Source of the DNA: Chitinophaga pinensis
Lineage (GTDB): Bacteria > Bacteroidota > Bacteroidia > UBA4408
Direction of reading: 5' to 3'
DNA: 44,512 nt
Assembly: GCA_945872355.1 (NCBI GenBank)
Contig: CAMBZU010000021.1
Location: 1 to 44,512 of the forward strand
In this document: piece after piece, positions 1 through 8,838 of the stretch
Numbering within the stretch: the first letter of the stretch is position 1
Layout: the number at the start of each line of letters is the position of its first letter
Notes under the pieces: generated by a model
The model's input: only the letters and a program-made list of their open reading frames with translations
Database searches by the model: none
What the model was told of the DNA's origin: nothing
Made by a program: the position numbers and the translations under genes

Positions 1-2122
1 CTTTAGCTGCTGGTGTTTGTGGATTATGCTTACTTGCTCCAATATCTGAGCGTTGTTTATACCTATTCCCCCATCCTTCTTTTGATTCGGTAAAATCCAT
101 ATCATTAAAAAAGCCGTTGCTTGCAGCACTTTTATTTCCAAATTTAAAGTTCAAACAATCAGCATCTATTTCTTCAATAAATCTGCTTTGCTCACATGCT
201 GTTAAATTACCCCATTTGTAACGTGATGTAGCAAAGCTAATTGTAGCGCGTTTCTCAGCTCTTGTTATTGCAACATAAAATAACCTGCGCTCTTCTTCTA
301 GTTCATCAAGACTATTGATGGTTAATTGTGATGGAAACAAATTTTCTTCAACACCAACAATATATACATATGGAAATTCTAATCCTTTTGCAGCATGAAT
401 GGTCATTAATGAAACTTTGTTATTATCGCCATCTTTATCATCTAAATCATCAGTAAGCAAGGCAATATCTTGCATATAATCTTTTAAAAAACGCGTTTGT
501 GTTTCCACCTCTTGCACCACTAAATCTTGCACATCGTTTTCCGAAAACTCTTTCATGCCATTTAATAGCTCTTGTATATTTTCATATCGACTTACCCCTT
601 CAGGACTTTTATCGTTATACAATTCTTTTAACAAACCACTTTGCATGGCAATATGATTTCCCGCATCAAAAGCTGTTTGTGTGTTGGCAATGGCTGCAAA
701 ACTTTTAATCATTTCTGCAAAATCGTTTAACTTATTGATGGCACCTTGATTAATATTTACTTGATACATAGCAGGTGCTTGCAATACTTCCCACATGGGA
801 ATAGCATTAAGTGCTGCAGCAACCATAATTTTATCAATGGTAGCATCACCAATACCTCTTCCTGGATAATTGATCACACGTTTTAATGCTTCTTCATCGT
901 TATGATTTATTGTCAAACGGCAATAGGCCAGAAGATCTTTTATTTCCTTACGCTTGTAAAAACTTAATCCTCCATAAATTCTGTAAGGTATATTTTGTTT
1001 ACGCAAAGCTTCCTCCATGGCCCTACTCTGCGCATTTGTGCGATATAAAATTGCAAATGAACTATGCTGAGCAGCTTCATTCATTTTAGTTTCAAAAATG
1101 GAAGAAGCTACAATTTGACCCTCCTCATTATCGGTAAAGGCGCGCAATACATCTATTTTTTCGCCTTCATCATTTTGTGTCCAAACTTCTTTTTTAAGTT
1201 GGGCTTTATTGTTGGCGATGATACTATTGGCTGCTTTAACAATGATTTTGGTACTGCGATAATTTTGCTCTAGTTTAAATACCTTTAAATCTGGATAATC
1301 CTTTTTAAAGTTAAGAATGTTTTGAATGTTGGCTCCTCGGAAAGCATAAATACTTTGCGCATCATCACCCACAACACAAATATTTTCATTCACTGCGGCT
1401 AACTTTTTTACAATCACATATTGCGAAAAGTTAGTATCTTGATACTCATCAACCATCACATATTTGAACTTATGCTGGTATTTCAATAGCACATCAGGAA
1501 AATCGCGAAACAACACATTTGTATTGAATAACAAATCATCAAAATCCATGGCCGATGACTGAAACAAACGCTGCTGATAAATTTTATATATTGTACCAAG
1601 TTGTGGCTTTACACTAAGCTTATCCTCTCGCTGAATTTCTTCATTTGCATTATAGGCTTTCCAGGATAACAAATTATTTTTTGCGCCAGAAATTCTGCTG
1701 TAAACTAAGGCTGGTTTATATTGCTTTTCATCGAGCCCAAGCTCTTTAATGATAGATTTCAAAAGGCTTTTAGAATCATCTGTATCATAAATGGTAAAAT
1801 TAGTTGGGAAACCTAATTTTTCTGCTTCAATGCGAAGTATTTTAGAAAACACCGAGTGAAAAGTGCCCATCCATAAACTACGCGCCTTATCAGCACCCAC
1901 TATATGCTCAATACGTTCTTTCATTTCTTTGGCAGCCTTGTTTGTAAAGGTTAAAGCCAAAATGCTAAATGGATCAACACCATTTTGCATTAAGTATGCA
2001 ATACGAAAAGTAATTACTCTTGTTTTTCCTGAACCTGCGCCAGCAATAATCATCATAGGCCCTTCAACCGTAGTTGTTGCCTGTTGTTGCGGATGGTTTA
2101 ATGTTTCTAAAAAATTTTGCAC
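1..2122 (-). CDS. UvrD/PcrA-type ATP-dependent DNA helicase (3' end outside window)
   Basis: Superfamily 1A 3'-5' DNA helicase of the UvrD/PcrA/Rep group, acting in repair and replication restart. About 707 residues are present; the C-terminus lies beyond the left edge. Visible motifs: Walker A AGAGSGKT (residues 27-34), DEYQDTN (about 221), VVGDDAQSIYAFRGAN (about 249-264), TIHAAKGLEFP and LFYVAITRA towards the C-terminus, then QSRFIEEID and the low-complexity linker typical of PcrA tails. No ATG precedes the conserved N-terminus. An in-frame stop lies just upstream, so GTG at 2122 is the likely start; it falls about 20 nt after the TSS expected from the -7 element at 2150-2157. Divergent from the gene at 2367. 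UvrD versus PcrA naming is not resolvable by eye. Confidence 0.93.
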   Translation of the reverse strand, partial: MQNFLETLNHPQQQATTTVEGPMMIIAGAGSGKTRVITFRIAYLMQNGVDPFSILALTFTNKAAKEMKERIEHIVGADKARSLWMGTFHSVFSKILRIEAEKLGFPTNFTIYDTDDSKSLLKSIIKELGLDEKQYKPALVYSRISGAKNNLLSWKAYNANEEIQREDKLSVKPQLGTIYKIYQQRLFQSSAMDFDDLLFNTNVLFRDFPDVLLKYQHKFKYVMVDEYQDTNFSQYVIVKKLAAVNENICVVGDDAQSIYAFRGANIQNILNFKKDYPDLKVFKLEQNYRSTKIIVKAANSIIANNKAQLKKEVWTQNDEGEKIDVLRAFTDNEEGQIVASSIFETKMNEAAQHSSFAILYRTNAQSRAMEEALRKQNIPYRIYGGLSFYKRKEIKDLLAYCRLTINHNDEEALKRVINYPGRGIGDATIDKIMVAAALNAIPMWEVLQAPAMYQVNINQGAINKLNDFAEMIKSFAAIANTQTAFDAGNHIAMQSGLLKELYNDKSPEGVSRYENIQELLNGMKEFSENDVQDLVVQEVETQTRFLKDYMQDIALLTDDLDDKDGDNNKVSLMTIHAAKGLEFPYVYIVGVEENLFPSQLTINSLDELEEERRLFYVAITRAEKRATISFATSRYKWGNLTACEQSRFIEEIDADCLNFKFGNKSAASNGFFNDMDFTESKEGWGNRYKQRSDIGASKHNPQTPAAK

Positions 2123-2149
2123 CGTTTTTTCTTTTCCAATTTGAACTTA

Positions 2150-2157
2150 CAAAGTTA
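2150..2157 (-). promoter_or_regulatory. Putative Bacteroidota -7 promoter element for the UvrD/PcrA gene
   Basis: On the minus strand this reads TAACTTTG, an exact match to the Bacteroidota -7 consensus TAnnTTTG. It lies 28 nt upstream of the GTG start. No clear TTTG -33 box is present at the expected 19-nt spacing, so the call rests on one half-site and its position. Confidence 0.4.
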
Positions 2158-2287
2158 AAATTTGAAGCACAATAAAAAGTTAAAACTTATGATTAAATAT
2201 TCAGCATTTATTTCTAAGAAAACAGTATACAATGAAAGTGGCCACATGATTCTTATTTAAAAAAAATATACAATACTTATTTATTGC

Positions 2288-2295
2288 TAATTTTG
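2288..2295 (+). promoter_or_regulatory. Putative -7 promoter element upstream of the gene at 2367
   Basis: TAATTTTG matches TAnnTTTG and implies a 5' leader of about 65 nt before the ATG at 2367. No convincing -33 element is visible. In this AT-rich spacer a chance match is possible. Confidence 0.3.
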
Positions 2296-2366
2296 ATTCC
2301 AAGTTAATGAACACTGGTTAATTTAAGTATTGAATTAATACTCCAAAAAAACATCTCATATTATTA

Positions 2367-3269
2367 ATGAGCATTTTAAATATCATAAAAAATAGAAAAA
2401 TAAAGGAATATCAGCCTGTTAGTGCATCTCATTTTAAAAGTGCTACTTATCATATCTGCTATAACAACAAATGGATTGAATGCAATGTATTTCACATTTT
2501 ATACCATCCTGTATTAATTTTAGTGTCATTTACTGATTCAATTAATATCGTTCATAACGCAAATATTTATTTAAAAACAAAGCATTTAAATGGCCGAAAG
2601 GATATTTCTATGGAATTAAAACTTATACAAAATATTCCGTTACATGACCAATCAATATGGCTATTTGAGGTAATCAATGCTCATTTATCATTAAACATGA
2701 TTGAACATTGGTATTTAAAAAGAATATACAATTATAGTCAAAGAAAAGGGGCCAATTTTATACCTAATTTTACCTTTGACCACTATAAAAAAATTGTGGC
2801 AATGTTTGTAAATCCCAAAAAAACCTACCTCATTTCAATAAAAAATGATAAAATATATCATCACTTTCCAATTGATTTATGCGCAGAAATCTCCTCCTAT
2901 AATTTTATTGGAATAAGAAACTCTAATAAACATGCGTCTTCTTTAAAGATTAATGAAGAGTTTTATATGTCGACTGCTGCTTGCGAAAATTACGAAGAAA
3001 TATATAAGCTGGGGAAATTCTCGAACTTAAATTGCAAGGAGCAGAACAATAGAGAGCAATCAGCAATGACTGTACTTCCTGATATTTATTGTGCACAAAA
3101 AAAAGTAAAGCTTGTTGACAAACTAATATTAGAATTTCAAACAATTTATGTTACCAAAACTATAGAAACATCAAACTTTAATCATTCAAAAAAGCCGCTT
3201 TTTCACTTGCATAAAATTTGGTACATGCAACTAAATAATTTAAAAAATATTGAGCTTGTTCAAAACTAA
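2367..3269 (+). CDS. Hypothetical protein, possible flavin-reductase-like split barrel
   Basis: A 300-residue soluble protein with no signal peptide or membrane segment; I do not recognise it with certainty. The middle part (about residues 145-225: FVNPKKTYLISIKND..FPIDLCAEIS..FIGIRNSN.....) has the look of an FMN-binding split-barrel flavin-reductase domain, in which a strand carrying Pro-x-x-x-Tyr-Leu-Ile-Ser is followed by a short Phe-Pro-x-Asp-Leu segment. This is a resemblance, not an assignment. The gene overlaps the following membrane-protein gene by 20 nt, so the two are probably co-translated. Very A/T-rich codon use, like its downstream partner. Confidence 0.75.
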   Translation: MSILNIIKNRKIKEYQPVSASHFKSATYHICYNNKWIECNVFHILYHPVLILVSFTDSINIVHNANIYLKTKHLNGRKDISMELKLIQNIPLHDQSIWLFEVINAHLSLNMIEHWYLKRIYNYSQRKGANFIPNFTFDHYKKIVAMFVNPKKTYLISIKNDKIYHHFPIDLCAEISSYNFIGIRNSNKHASSLKINEEFYMSTAACENYEEIYKLGKFSNLNCKEQNNREQSAMTVLPDIYCAQKKVKLVDKLILEFQTIYVTKTIETSNFNHSKKPLFHLHKIWYMQLNNLKNIELVQN

Positions 3270-4434
3270 ATTGGCAAGTCGTTTTTTGCTTATTTTAAGC
3301 AATGCAATGAAACAAATATCAGCGCAAGTCATCAATATATTGGTTTCTATCATTATTATCAATTATTACAATGCAGCCCTGTGGGGTAGTTTTACATCAT
3401 ATATAATTTTTACTTCATTGATTGCTACCTTCACAAGCTGGGGAAATAAAGAATATCTACTAAGAGAATTTAGCAGATACCCAGCCAAAATTAACCAACT
3501 ATTTTATGAGGTTTTAAATGCGAGACTAGCGCTTTTAATTATTGCAATTGCCATTTGCTTTTTATGCTATAATATAGATATTGCGTTTTACTTAGCTATT
3601 TGGACCATCTCAATTTATATTACACAATCAATAGAAGTATTGATAAATTTTAGAAAAAAATTTGCCATCAGCCTCCTAATTGAAAGTCTACTATTTATTT
3701 TTTTAATTGTTTATTTATTCAATTTTACAATCGAAAATGTTTCTCAATTAATTGCAATATATAGTTTATATCAGCTTTTAAGAGCAACCATTTACGCTAT
3801 TACATTTATTAAGGCTATTAACAAACCTATTTTAAAAATTAAGAAACAGTATTTTGCTGAAGCTGGCTTGTTTTTTCTGTTAAGCATGGTCGGATTTTTA
3901 CAATCCAGAATTGATTTTATTATTTTTTCTTTTTTTGAAAAACCAGAAAACACTGCAATTTATCAAGTAATCAATTCATATTTTATTTTAATACATGCTA
4001 TTGGCACATTTTTAATATTTCCGTTTATAAAAAATATATATCGTTTAAATGAAAGTAAAGTTAGTCAGCTTCAAAATTACATTATAAAAATTGCTCCTAT
4101 TATTGTGCTCTCGGCACTGCTCTTGCTCTATTTCATGTGCCGTTATATTTATCATTTCGAACTTCCTATAACTGTTTATTTGATTGGTATTTTGATAGTT
4201 TACCCACCATATTTTTATGCTGTTAAAATATTTCAATTATTTAAAAACAATCAACAACATTTTGTATTAAAGACCGGAATAATTGCAATCATTGCAACCA
4301 CAACTATTTCTATTGTGCTATTAAGTATAGGACTTGATTTTATTGGCGTTATGCTTGCTTCAGCTGTTGGACATATTTATACTGCTTTTTGCTATAATAG
4401 CGTAAAACTAAAAGATGCCGTTGGTGAGTTGTAA
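3250..4434 (+). CDS. Wzx/MATE-like polysaccharide-flippase family membrane protein
   Basis: A 394-residue, very hydrophobic protein with roughly 11-12 predicted membrane spans. Length and layout fit the MOP superfamily (Wzx/RfbX oligosaccharide flippases): an N-terminal amphipathic start followed by a long first helix with Asn/Gln (SRFLLILSNAMKQISAQVIN) and a WGNKEYLLREFSR loop between early helices. Such proteins move lipid-linked sugars across the inner membrane. The start is uncertain: TTG at 3250 gives the full first helix and a 20-nt overlap with the upstream gene, while the first ATG (3307) would remove part of it. No glycosyltransferase or polymerase gene accompanies it here, so the substrate cannot be guessed. 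Confidence 0.75.
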   Translation: MSLFKTKLASRFLLILSNAMKQISAQVINILVSIIIINYYNAALWGSFTSYIIFTSLIATFTSWGNKEYLLREFSRYPAKINQLFYEVLNARLALLIIAIAICFLCYNIDIAFYLAIWTISIYITQSIEVLINFRKKFAISLLIESLLFIFLIVYLFNFTIENVSQLIAIYSLYQLLRATIYAITFIKAINKPILKIKKQYFAEAGLFFLLSMVGFLQSRIDFIIFSFFEKPENTAIYQVINSYFILIHAIGTFLIFPFIKNIYRLNESKVSQLQNYIIKIAPIIVLSALLLLYFMCRYIYHFELPITVYLIGILIVYPPYFYAVKIFQLFKNNQQHFVLKTGIIAIIATTTISIVLLSIGLDFIGVMLASAVGHIYTAFCYNSVKLKDAVGEL

Positions 4435-4445
4435 AAACGATAAAC

Positions 4446-5609
4446 CTATTTTAGATAATTAGGTTCAGAAGCGGAAGATTCTCTCATTTCATCAGTAACT
4501 AAAATACTTTTGTAAGGTGCTAAATGCTCGATATCTTTTCTATAATACACTTCTTTTAAAAATGGATACTCCTGATTATTATGACTCGGCACGCCAGTTA
4601 AAAGTGCTTTTATATTGCCCTCACTCATCTGCCATTCTTGACTTAACCTTGTAATATCTGGCTCATAAAACATTAAATAAATAATTTCTCCTTGTGAATG
4701 GGCTTTTTTTTGTGTAAAATCCAGTTTAGAACCTGTACTTTTATGAAATTCATTTAACCTTTCCGTAAAAATTTGCCGAGCTGCAGTAAAACTAGCTCCC
4801 GTTTCATATCCAGCTATATCAGTGGTAGGAAATATCAATGGCTGCATTCCACTTTCATGGCACCACATGCATTTAGCGGGCTTGCCTGCTGGGTGTTTTA
4901 ATGGATTATTTGGCGCATAAAGATTACCTTGTTCATCATATATAGCAAAACGTGGTTGTCCATTTTCCATATAATCAAAAGCTTCAATTACGGCCGATTT
5001 AATAAAATTGCCTTGTGTAAAATAACCCTCCCCTTCCTGGGCAAAAAAGAAATTATTTGCAATACTGTTGCTAGCTATGCCATAATTTAAAACTCTTGAG
5101 GAGTATGCCACTGCTGAAGTATCACAGGCAAATGTATTATAAACAAATTCTTGGAATTTATTTTTAAAAGCAATAAAGCTTGGCGCAACACCAGTTATTT
5201 TATAATAATGATAACTTGAGTTAAAACACAATGCAAAAAAACGTCCTGCATCAATACCTCCTGTTACTTTATATTCTTCTGTTTGTTTAATTTTTGAAAC
5301 AAGTATTTTCAAATAATTTAAAGCAAAATCAGCAAAATCTAATGCTTCAAAATCAATTTCAATTTTATTGCTTGAAATAAACTTAACGCCATCATCAAAT
5401 TTATTGGCAGGCAACTTTGCACCTAAATATGAAAACATCCAAACCAAGCCTGTAGTAAACTCTTCCTTGGTTTGATGTGCTGGTGCTGGATACCAGTTTA
5501 AAATTATTGTTTTATTTGATTCAGGCAAATGATTATATGTACAGGCTTCATGCAACAGCATGAAAAAAAATAAAAAACCAAAGCTAAGTTTGTGAAAGTT
5601 AGTTTTCAT
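4446..5609 (-). CDS. Lipoprotein with a single CxxCH haem-c motif
   Basis: 387 residues from ATG at 5609; an in-frame extension to 5639 would put a charged stretch before the signal peptide. Residues 1-22 form a lipoprotein-type signal peptide with a probable lipid-modified Cys23 (HEAC, a loose lipobox). A single CMWCH at 247-251 is a classical covalent haem-binding motif followed by ESGMQPL, as in monohaem cytochrome-like domains. The N-terminal 240 residues match nothing I know. Likely membrane-attached outside the cytoplasm. It faces the plus-strand flippase gene tail to tail with 11 nt between, so the two are convergent. An electron-transfer or haem-dependent enzyme role is inference. Confidence 0.75.
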   Translation of the reverse strand: MKTNFHKLSFGFLFFFMLLHEACTYNHLPESNKTIILNWYPAPAHQTKEEFTTGLVWMFSYLGAKLPANKFDDGVKFISSNKIEIDFEALDFADFALNYLKILVSKIKQTEEYKVTGGIDAGRFFALCFNSSYHYYKITGVAPSFIAFKNKFQEFVYNTFACDTSAVAYSSRVLNYGIASNSIANNFFFAQEGEGYFTQGNFIKSAVIEAFDYMENGQPRFAIYDEQGNLYAPNNPLKHPAGKPAKCMWCHESGMQPLIFPTTDIAGYETGASFTAARQIFTERLNEFHKSTGSKLDFTQKKAHSQGEIIYLMFYEPDITRLSQEWQMSEGNIKALLTGVPSHNNQEYPFLKEVYYRKDIEHLAPYKSILVTDEMRESSASEPNYLK

Positions 5610-5698
5610 CAAAACAATAATACGGCATTTTTTTAACATTAAATTTTTATTACTAGCTCTTTAGATTTTCTTATTTATAAATTATAAGAACTAACTTG

Positions 5699-5706
5699 CA
5701 AAAGTA
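5699..5706 (-). promoter_or_regulatory. Putative -7 element for the haem-motif lipoprotein gene
   Basis: Reads TACTTTTG on the minus strand, an exact TAnnTTTG, about 90 nt upstream of the ATG at 5609. No TTTG box is found at 19 nt spacing. Lies in the divergent spacer shared with the RCC1-repeat gene. Confidence 0.35.
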
Positions 5707-5733
5707 TTTATGAAATAACGAAACTGAGTATTT

Positions 5734-7485
5734 ATGAAAAAAATTCTATTAATTATTTTTTCTTGTTTTTTGAGCCTATTTTCAAATGCACAATGCTGGA
5801 AAAAAGTGTCAGTAGGTTACGCTCATAATCTGGCGATTACAGAAGATGGTTCATTATGGGTATGGGGTTACAATCATTTTGGCGAACTGGGAAATGGTAC
5901 AATTACAATTGAAAACGCACCCATAAAAATAGGAACTGATACTAATTGGCTGTTTGTTTCCGCAGGCACTGGTCCAACAGCTTTTAGTTTGGCAATAAAA
6001 ACCGATGGTACCTTATGGGCTTGGGGAAACAATCAATTCGGACAATTAGGAGATAGCTCAACAATTAATAAATTATCTCCTGTAAAAGTTGGTGATGATA
6101 ATGATTGGGTTCAGGTTTCTGCAGGTTATTCACATGCACTTGGAATTAAATCTAATGGCACGCTTTGGTCTTGGGGAAACAGTGCTTATTTTGCATTAGG
6201 TTATGGCGCCAATTATGGCCCTACTTACCATAAAAATATTCCTACACAAGTTGGCAATTTAAATACATGGTTGTCTGTTTCTGCTGGTGACCGCTATTCA
6301 CTGGCTGTAAAAACAAATGGAACAACATGGGGTTGGGGTTATAATAATGGTAATCCACTAGGTCAAAATTCAAATCCAACTTATGTGATGACACCTACGC
6401 AAAGGTCTTATAATGCAACTTCAATCTTAAGAACATCTGCTGGTTCTAAACATAGCTTTGATGTAAAAACATCTAATCTTATAGTTTTTTGGGGAAGTAA
6501 TGTATATAACACATCAGGAGGAACAACGTGCGCTGGCTGTCCTGAATATTACGTAACAGATATCGATTGTGGTGATAACACAACTGCAATTATTAAAACA
6601 GATGGAACATTATGGTATTCAGGAGTTAAATTAGGATATGACTCAACTATTGTTCAATACGCAAATTCATTTACACAACTTGGGCTTGATGCAGATTTTA
6701 AAGAAGTTGCTGTTGGAAATCAAAGTGGGGCAGTTATTAAAAATGATGGAAGTATGTGGACCTGGGGCTGGAATTATTGGGGCCAACTGGGAATAGGTGT
6801 TACAAGTCAACAAAGTAGCTCTTTAACTTTAGTACCTATTTCTTGTCCATACTGCATAACTGCCAATGGAATTGATGCTCAAAATGTATGTGACTCACTC
6901 CATTGGATTGATGGAAATACATATTACACTAGCAATAATACTGCAACTTATAATATCCAAAGTGGAAGCTCCAATGGCTGCGACTCACTAGTAACACTTG
7001 ATTTAACTGTTAATAATTTAAATACTTCAACAAGCGTAAATGGTAATACTATTGCTTCAAACCAAATAGGAGTTACTTACAAATGGTTAGATTGTAATAA
7101 TAACTTTGCCGTTATTCCTAACGAAACATCCCAAGTTTATATTGCTACAATCAATGGCAATTATGCTGTTGAAATAAATGGAGGTGCTTGTATTGACACT
7201 TCAACCTGTGTAAACATTACAACGGTTGACGATACAGAAAATATTTTCCATAATTTATCAATTTACCCTAATCCTACAAATGGATTTTTTACAATAAATT
7301 TAAATAATTTTAAAGGGAAAATAAGCTATACTATAACTTCAGTAAATGGAATATTAGTAAAACATGCCGAGAATATTAATTCAAACAATTTCGAAGTTAA
7401 TATAGAAAATGAGGGTAAAGGCATCTATTTTTTAAAAGTAATTTCATCAAACAAAATTAACTGGCATAAAATTATACTCGAATAG
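5734..7485 (+). CDS. RCC1-repeat secreted protein with T9SS type A sorting domain
   Basis: 583 residues. Signal peptide at 1-19 (cleavage near SNA-Q). Residues about 25-365 contain RCC1/beta-propeller repeats of the form DGSLWVWGxNxFGxLGxGT (clear at about 40-55, 91-106, 142-156, 343-358; weaker ones between), enough for one seven-bladed propeller. Residues about 380-430 match a Bacteroidota surface-protein module with paired cysteines (CDSLHWIDGNTYYTSNNTATY..GCDS). The last 80 residues are a typical T9SS type A domain: YPNPTNGFFTINL, then VNGILVK and GIYFLKV with a basic C-terminus. Predicted to be exported by Sec, then carried across the outer membrane by T9SS and attached or released. The binding partner is unknown. 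Confidence 0.9.
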   Translation: MKKILLIIFSCFLSLFSNAQCWKKVSVGYAHNLAITEDGSLWVWGYNHFGELGNGTITIENAPIKIGTDTNWLFVSAGTGPTAFSLAIKTDGTLWAWGNNQFGQLGDSSTINKLSPVKVGDDNDWVQVSAGYSHALGIKSNGTLWSWGNSAYFALGYGANYGPTYHKNIPTQVGNLNTWLSVSAGDRYSLAVKTNGTTWGWGYNNGNPLGQNSNPTYVMTPTQRSYNATSILRTSAGSKHSFDVKTSNLIVFWGSNVYNTSGGTTCAGCPEYYVTDIDCGDNTTAIIKTDGTLWYSGVKLGYDSTIVQYANSFTQLGLDADFKEVAVGNQSGAVIKNDGSMWTWGWNYWGQLGIGVTSQQSSSLTLVPISCPYCITANGIDAQNVCDSLHWIDGNTYYTSNNTATYNIQSGSSNGCDSLVTLDLTVNNLNTSTSVNGNTIASNQIGVTYKWLDCNNNFAVIPNETSQVYIATINGNYAVEINGGACIDTSTCVNITTVDDTENIFHNLSIYPNPTNGFFTINLNNFKGKISYTITSVNGILVKHAENINSNNFEVNIENEGKGIYFLKVISSNKINWHKIILE

Positions 7486-7575
7486 TTTTCAAAAATAAAT
7501 AGCTAATCAGAAGTTAATCAATTGCACGTATAGATAATAAACAAATTTAAGTTATCTTAAAACAATAAAGCCATT

Positions 7576-8775
7576 GTGAATTACATCATAATAAAATACA
7601 ATAAATATAAGCTAATACTCTTATTCATATTGCTTTTACCTTTATTTTGGTTTGGAATAAAAGCTGGCTGGAACAAAGCAAATACTGATTTCCCAAATTA
7701 TTATGTGAGTGCACAACTTTTAATCAAAGGACATTTAGCCGATGCCTATAATGTAAATAAGTTTAACACCGCAATTGATGAATACAATAGCGAGGCAAGT
7801 GGCTTATTTGTGATGTATCCGCCTACAACAGCATTACTCACATTGGGTCTTACACCCTTTAACTTATTGAATGCAAAAAGAATTTGGATATTGATAAGCT
7901 TAATTGCCACAGTTGCTATTGTTTTTTTGCTGAAATCACGCTGCAATATCGATAAAACAAGCGCTGCAGTAATTATGTTACTCAGTGGTTTTAGTTTATA
8001 CAATGATTTAATGTTAGGCCAAGTTTACTTGGTTATGCTTGCTCTTATGTTATTAGGTTGGCATGCATTGGAGCAAAACAAAGCAATACTTTCTGGCATG
8101 TCTTGGGGCCTTGTTGCAGCATTCAAATTCTTACCTCTTTTTTTTATTCCTTTTTTGCTTTTAAAAAAACAATATAAAATTACTTTCTTCTTGTTATTGA
8201 CTTTTATGATCATACATCTTTTCACACTTATCATTGGTGGTACTGATGCATACAATAGTTTTTTTCAAGTTTTTACAGCTAACTACTTGCATGGAAAAGT
8301 GGCTAATCAAACAGCCTTAAGCATGCAATATCAAAGCATGGAAGTGTTTGCTAATTTGCTCTCTCAACTTTCGCAATGGCCCAATTGGTCGGTAAATTTA
8401 TTGAAAATTATCTGGAAAGTTATTTGGTTATGTTTAGTCTTTTTACTTTGGCGAAAATATTTCAATTCAAAATATTTTTTAATAGTTTCACTTACTTCCA
8501 TTACTTTGATATTACTGTTATTCGAAAATGGTTCTGCCTCTTATCACCTCCTTTTTTGTTTGTTTGCATTAATGGCATTTTTACAAATAGTTAAGGATAA
8601 ATATTGGAAAATAACCTTGCTTTTGGCATACGCTAGCATAGGTTTTATTCCTGTATTGATAAGTCTTTTACACTTAGATAACTTATTTGTTAATTTCAGC
8701 AGATTATGGTGTTTGAGCTTTTTTGCAGGCATCTTTTTTATTGGATTATACAAACAATCAAAATTTGCCAAATAA
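7576..8775 (+). CDS. GT87-like (DUF2029) integral membrane glycosyltransferase
   Basis: 399 residues with about 10 membrane segments. The N-terminal helix is followed by a periplasmic TDFPNYYVSAQLLIKG loop (about 36-51), the conserved acidic-aromatic loop of GT87/DUF2029 enzymes, then NVNKFN and MYPPTTALL. The family uses polyprenyl-phosphate sugars as donors (GT-C fold), for example mannosyltransferases of actinobacteria; donor and acceptor here are unknown. Start GTG at 7576 gives MNYIIIKYNKYK before the first helix. Lies 90 nt after the RCC1-repeat gene and 63 nt before the carboxylase gene, all in the same direction, with no obvious terminators between. Confidence 0.85.
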   Translation: MNYIIIKYNKYKLILLFILLLPLFWFGIKAGWNKANTDFPNYYVSAQLLIKGHLADAYNVNKFNTAIDEYNSEASGLFVMYPPTTALLTLGLTPFNLLNAKRIWILISLIATVAIVFLLKSRCNIDKTSAAVIMLLSGFSLYNDLMLGQVYLVMLALMLLGWHALEQNKAILSGMSWGLVAAFKFLPLFFIPFLLLKKQYKITFFLLLTFMIIHLFTLIIGGTDAYNSFFQVFTANYLHGKVANQTALSMQYQSMEVFANLLSQLSQWPNWSVNLLKIIWKVIWLCLVFLLWRKYFNSKYFLIVSLTSITLILLLFENGSASYHLLFCLFALMAFLQIVKDKYWKITLLLAYASIGFIPVLISLLHLDNLFVNFSRLWCLSFFAGIFFIGLYKQSKFAK

Positions 8776-8838
8776 ATAATAATTGATTTTCAATTATCGC
8801 ATTAAATTGATTAAAATTGCACACACATACTTGTATTT

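Noticed and set aside
499-1273. Short plus-strand frames opposite the UvrD/PcrA gene
   Set aside because: The minus strand encodes all conserved helicase motifs continuously across the region.
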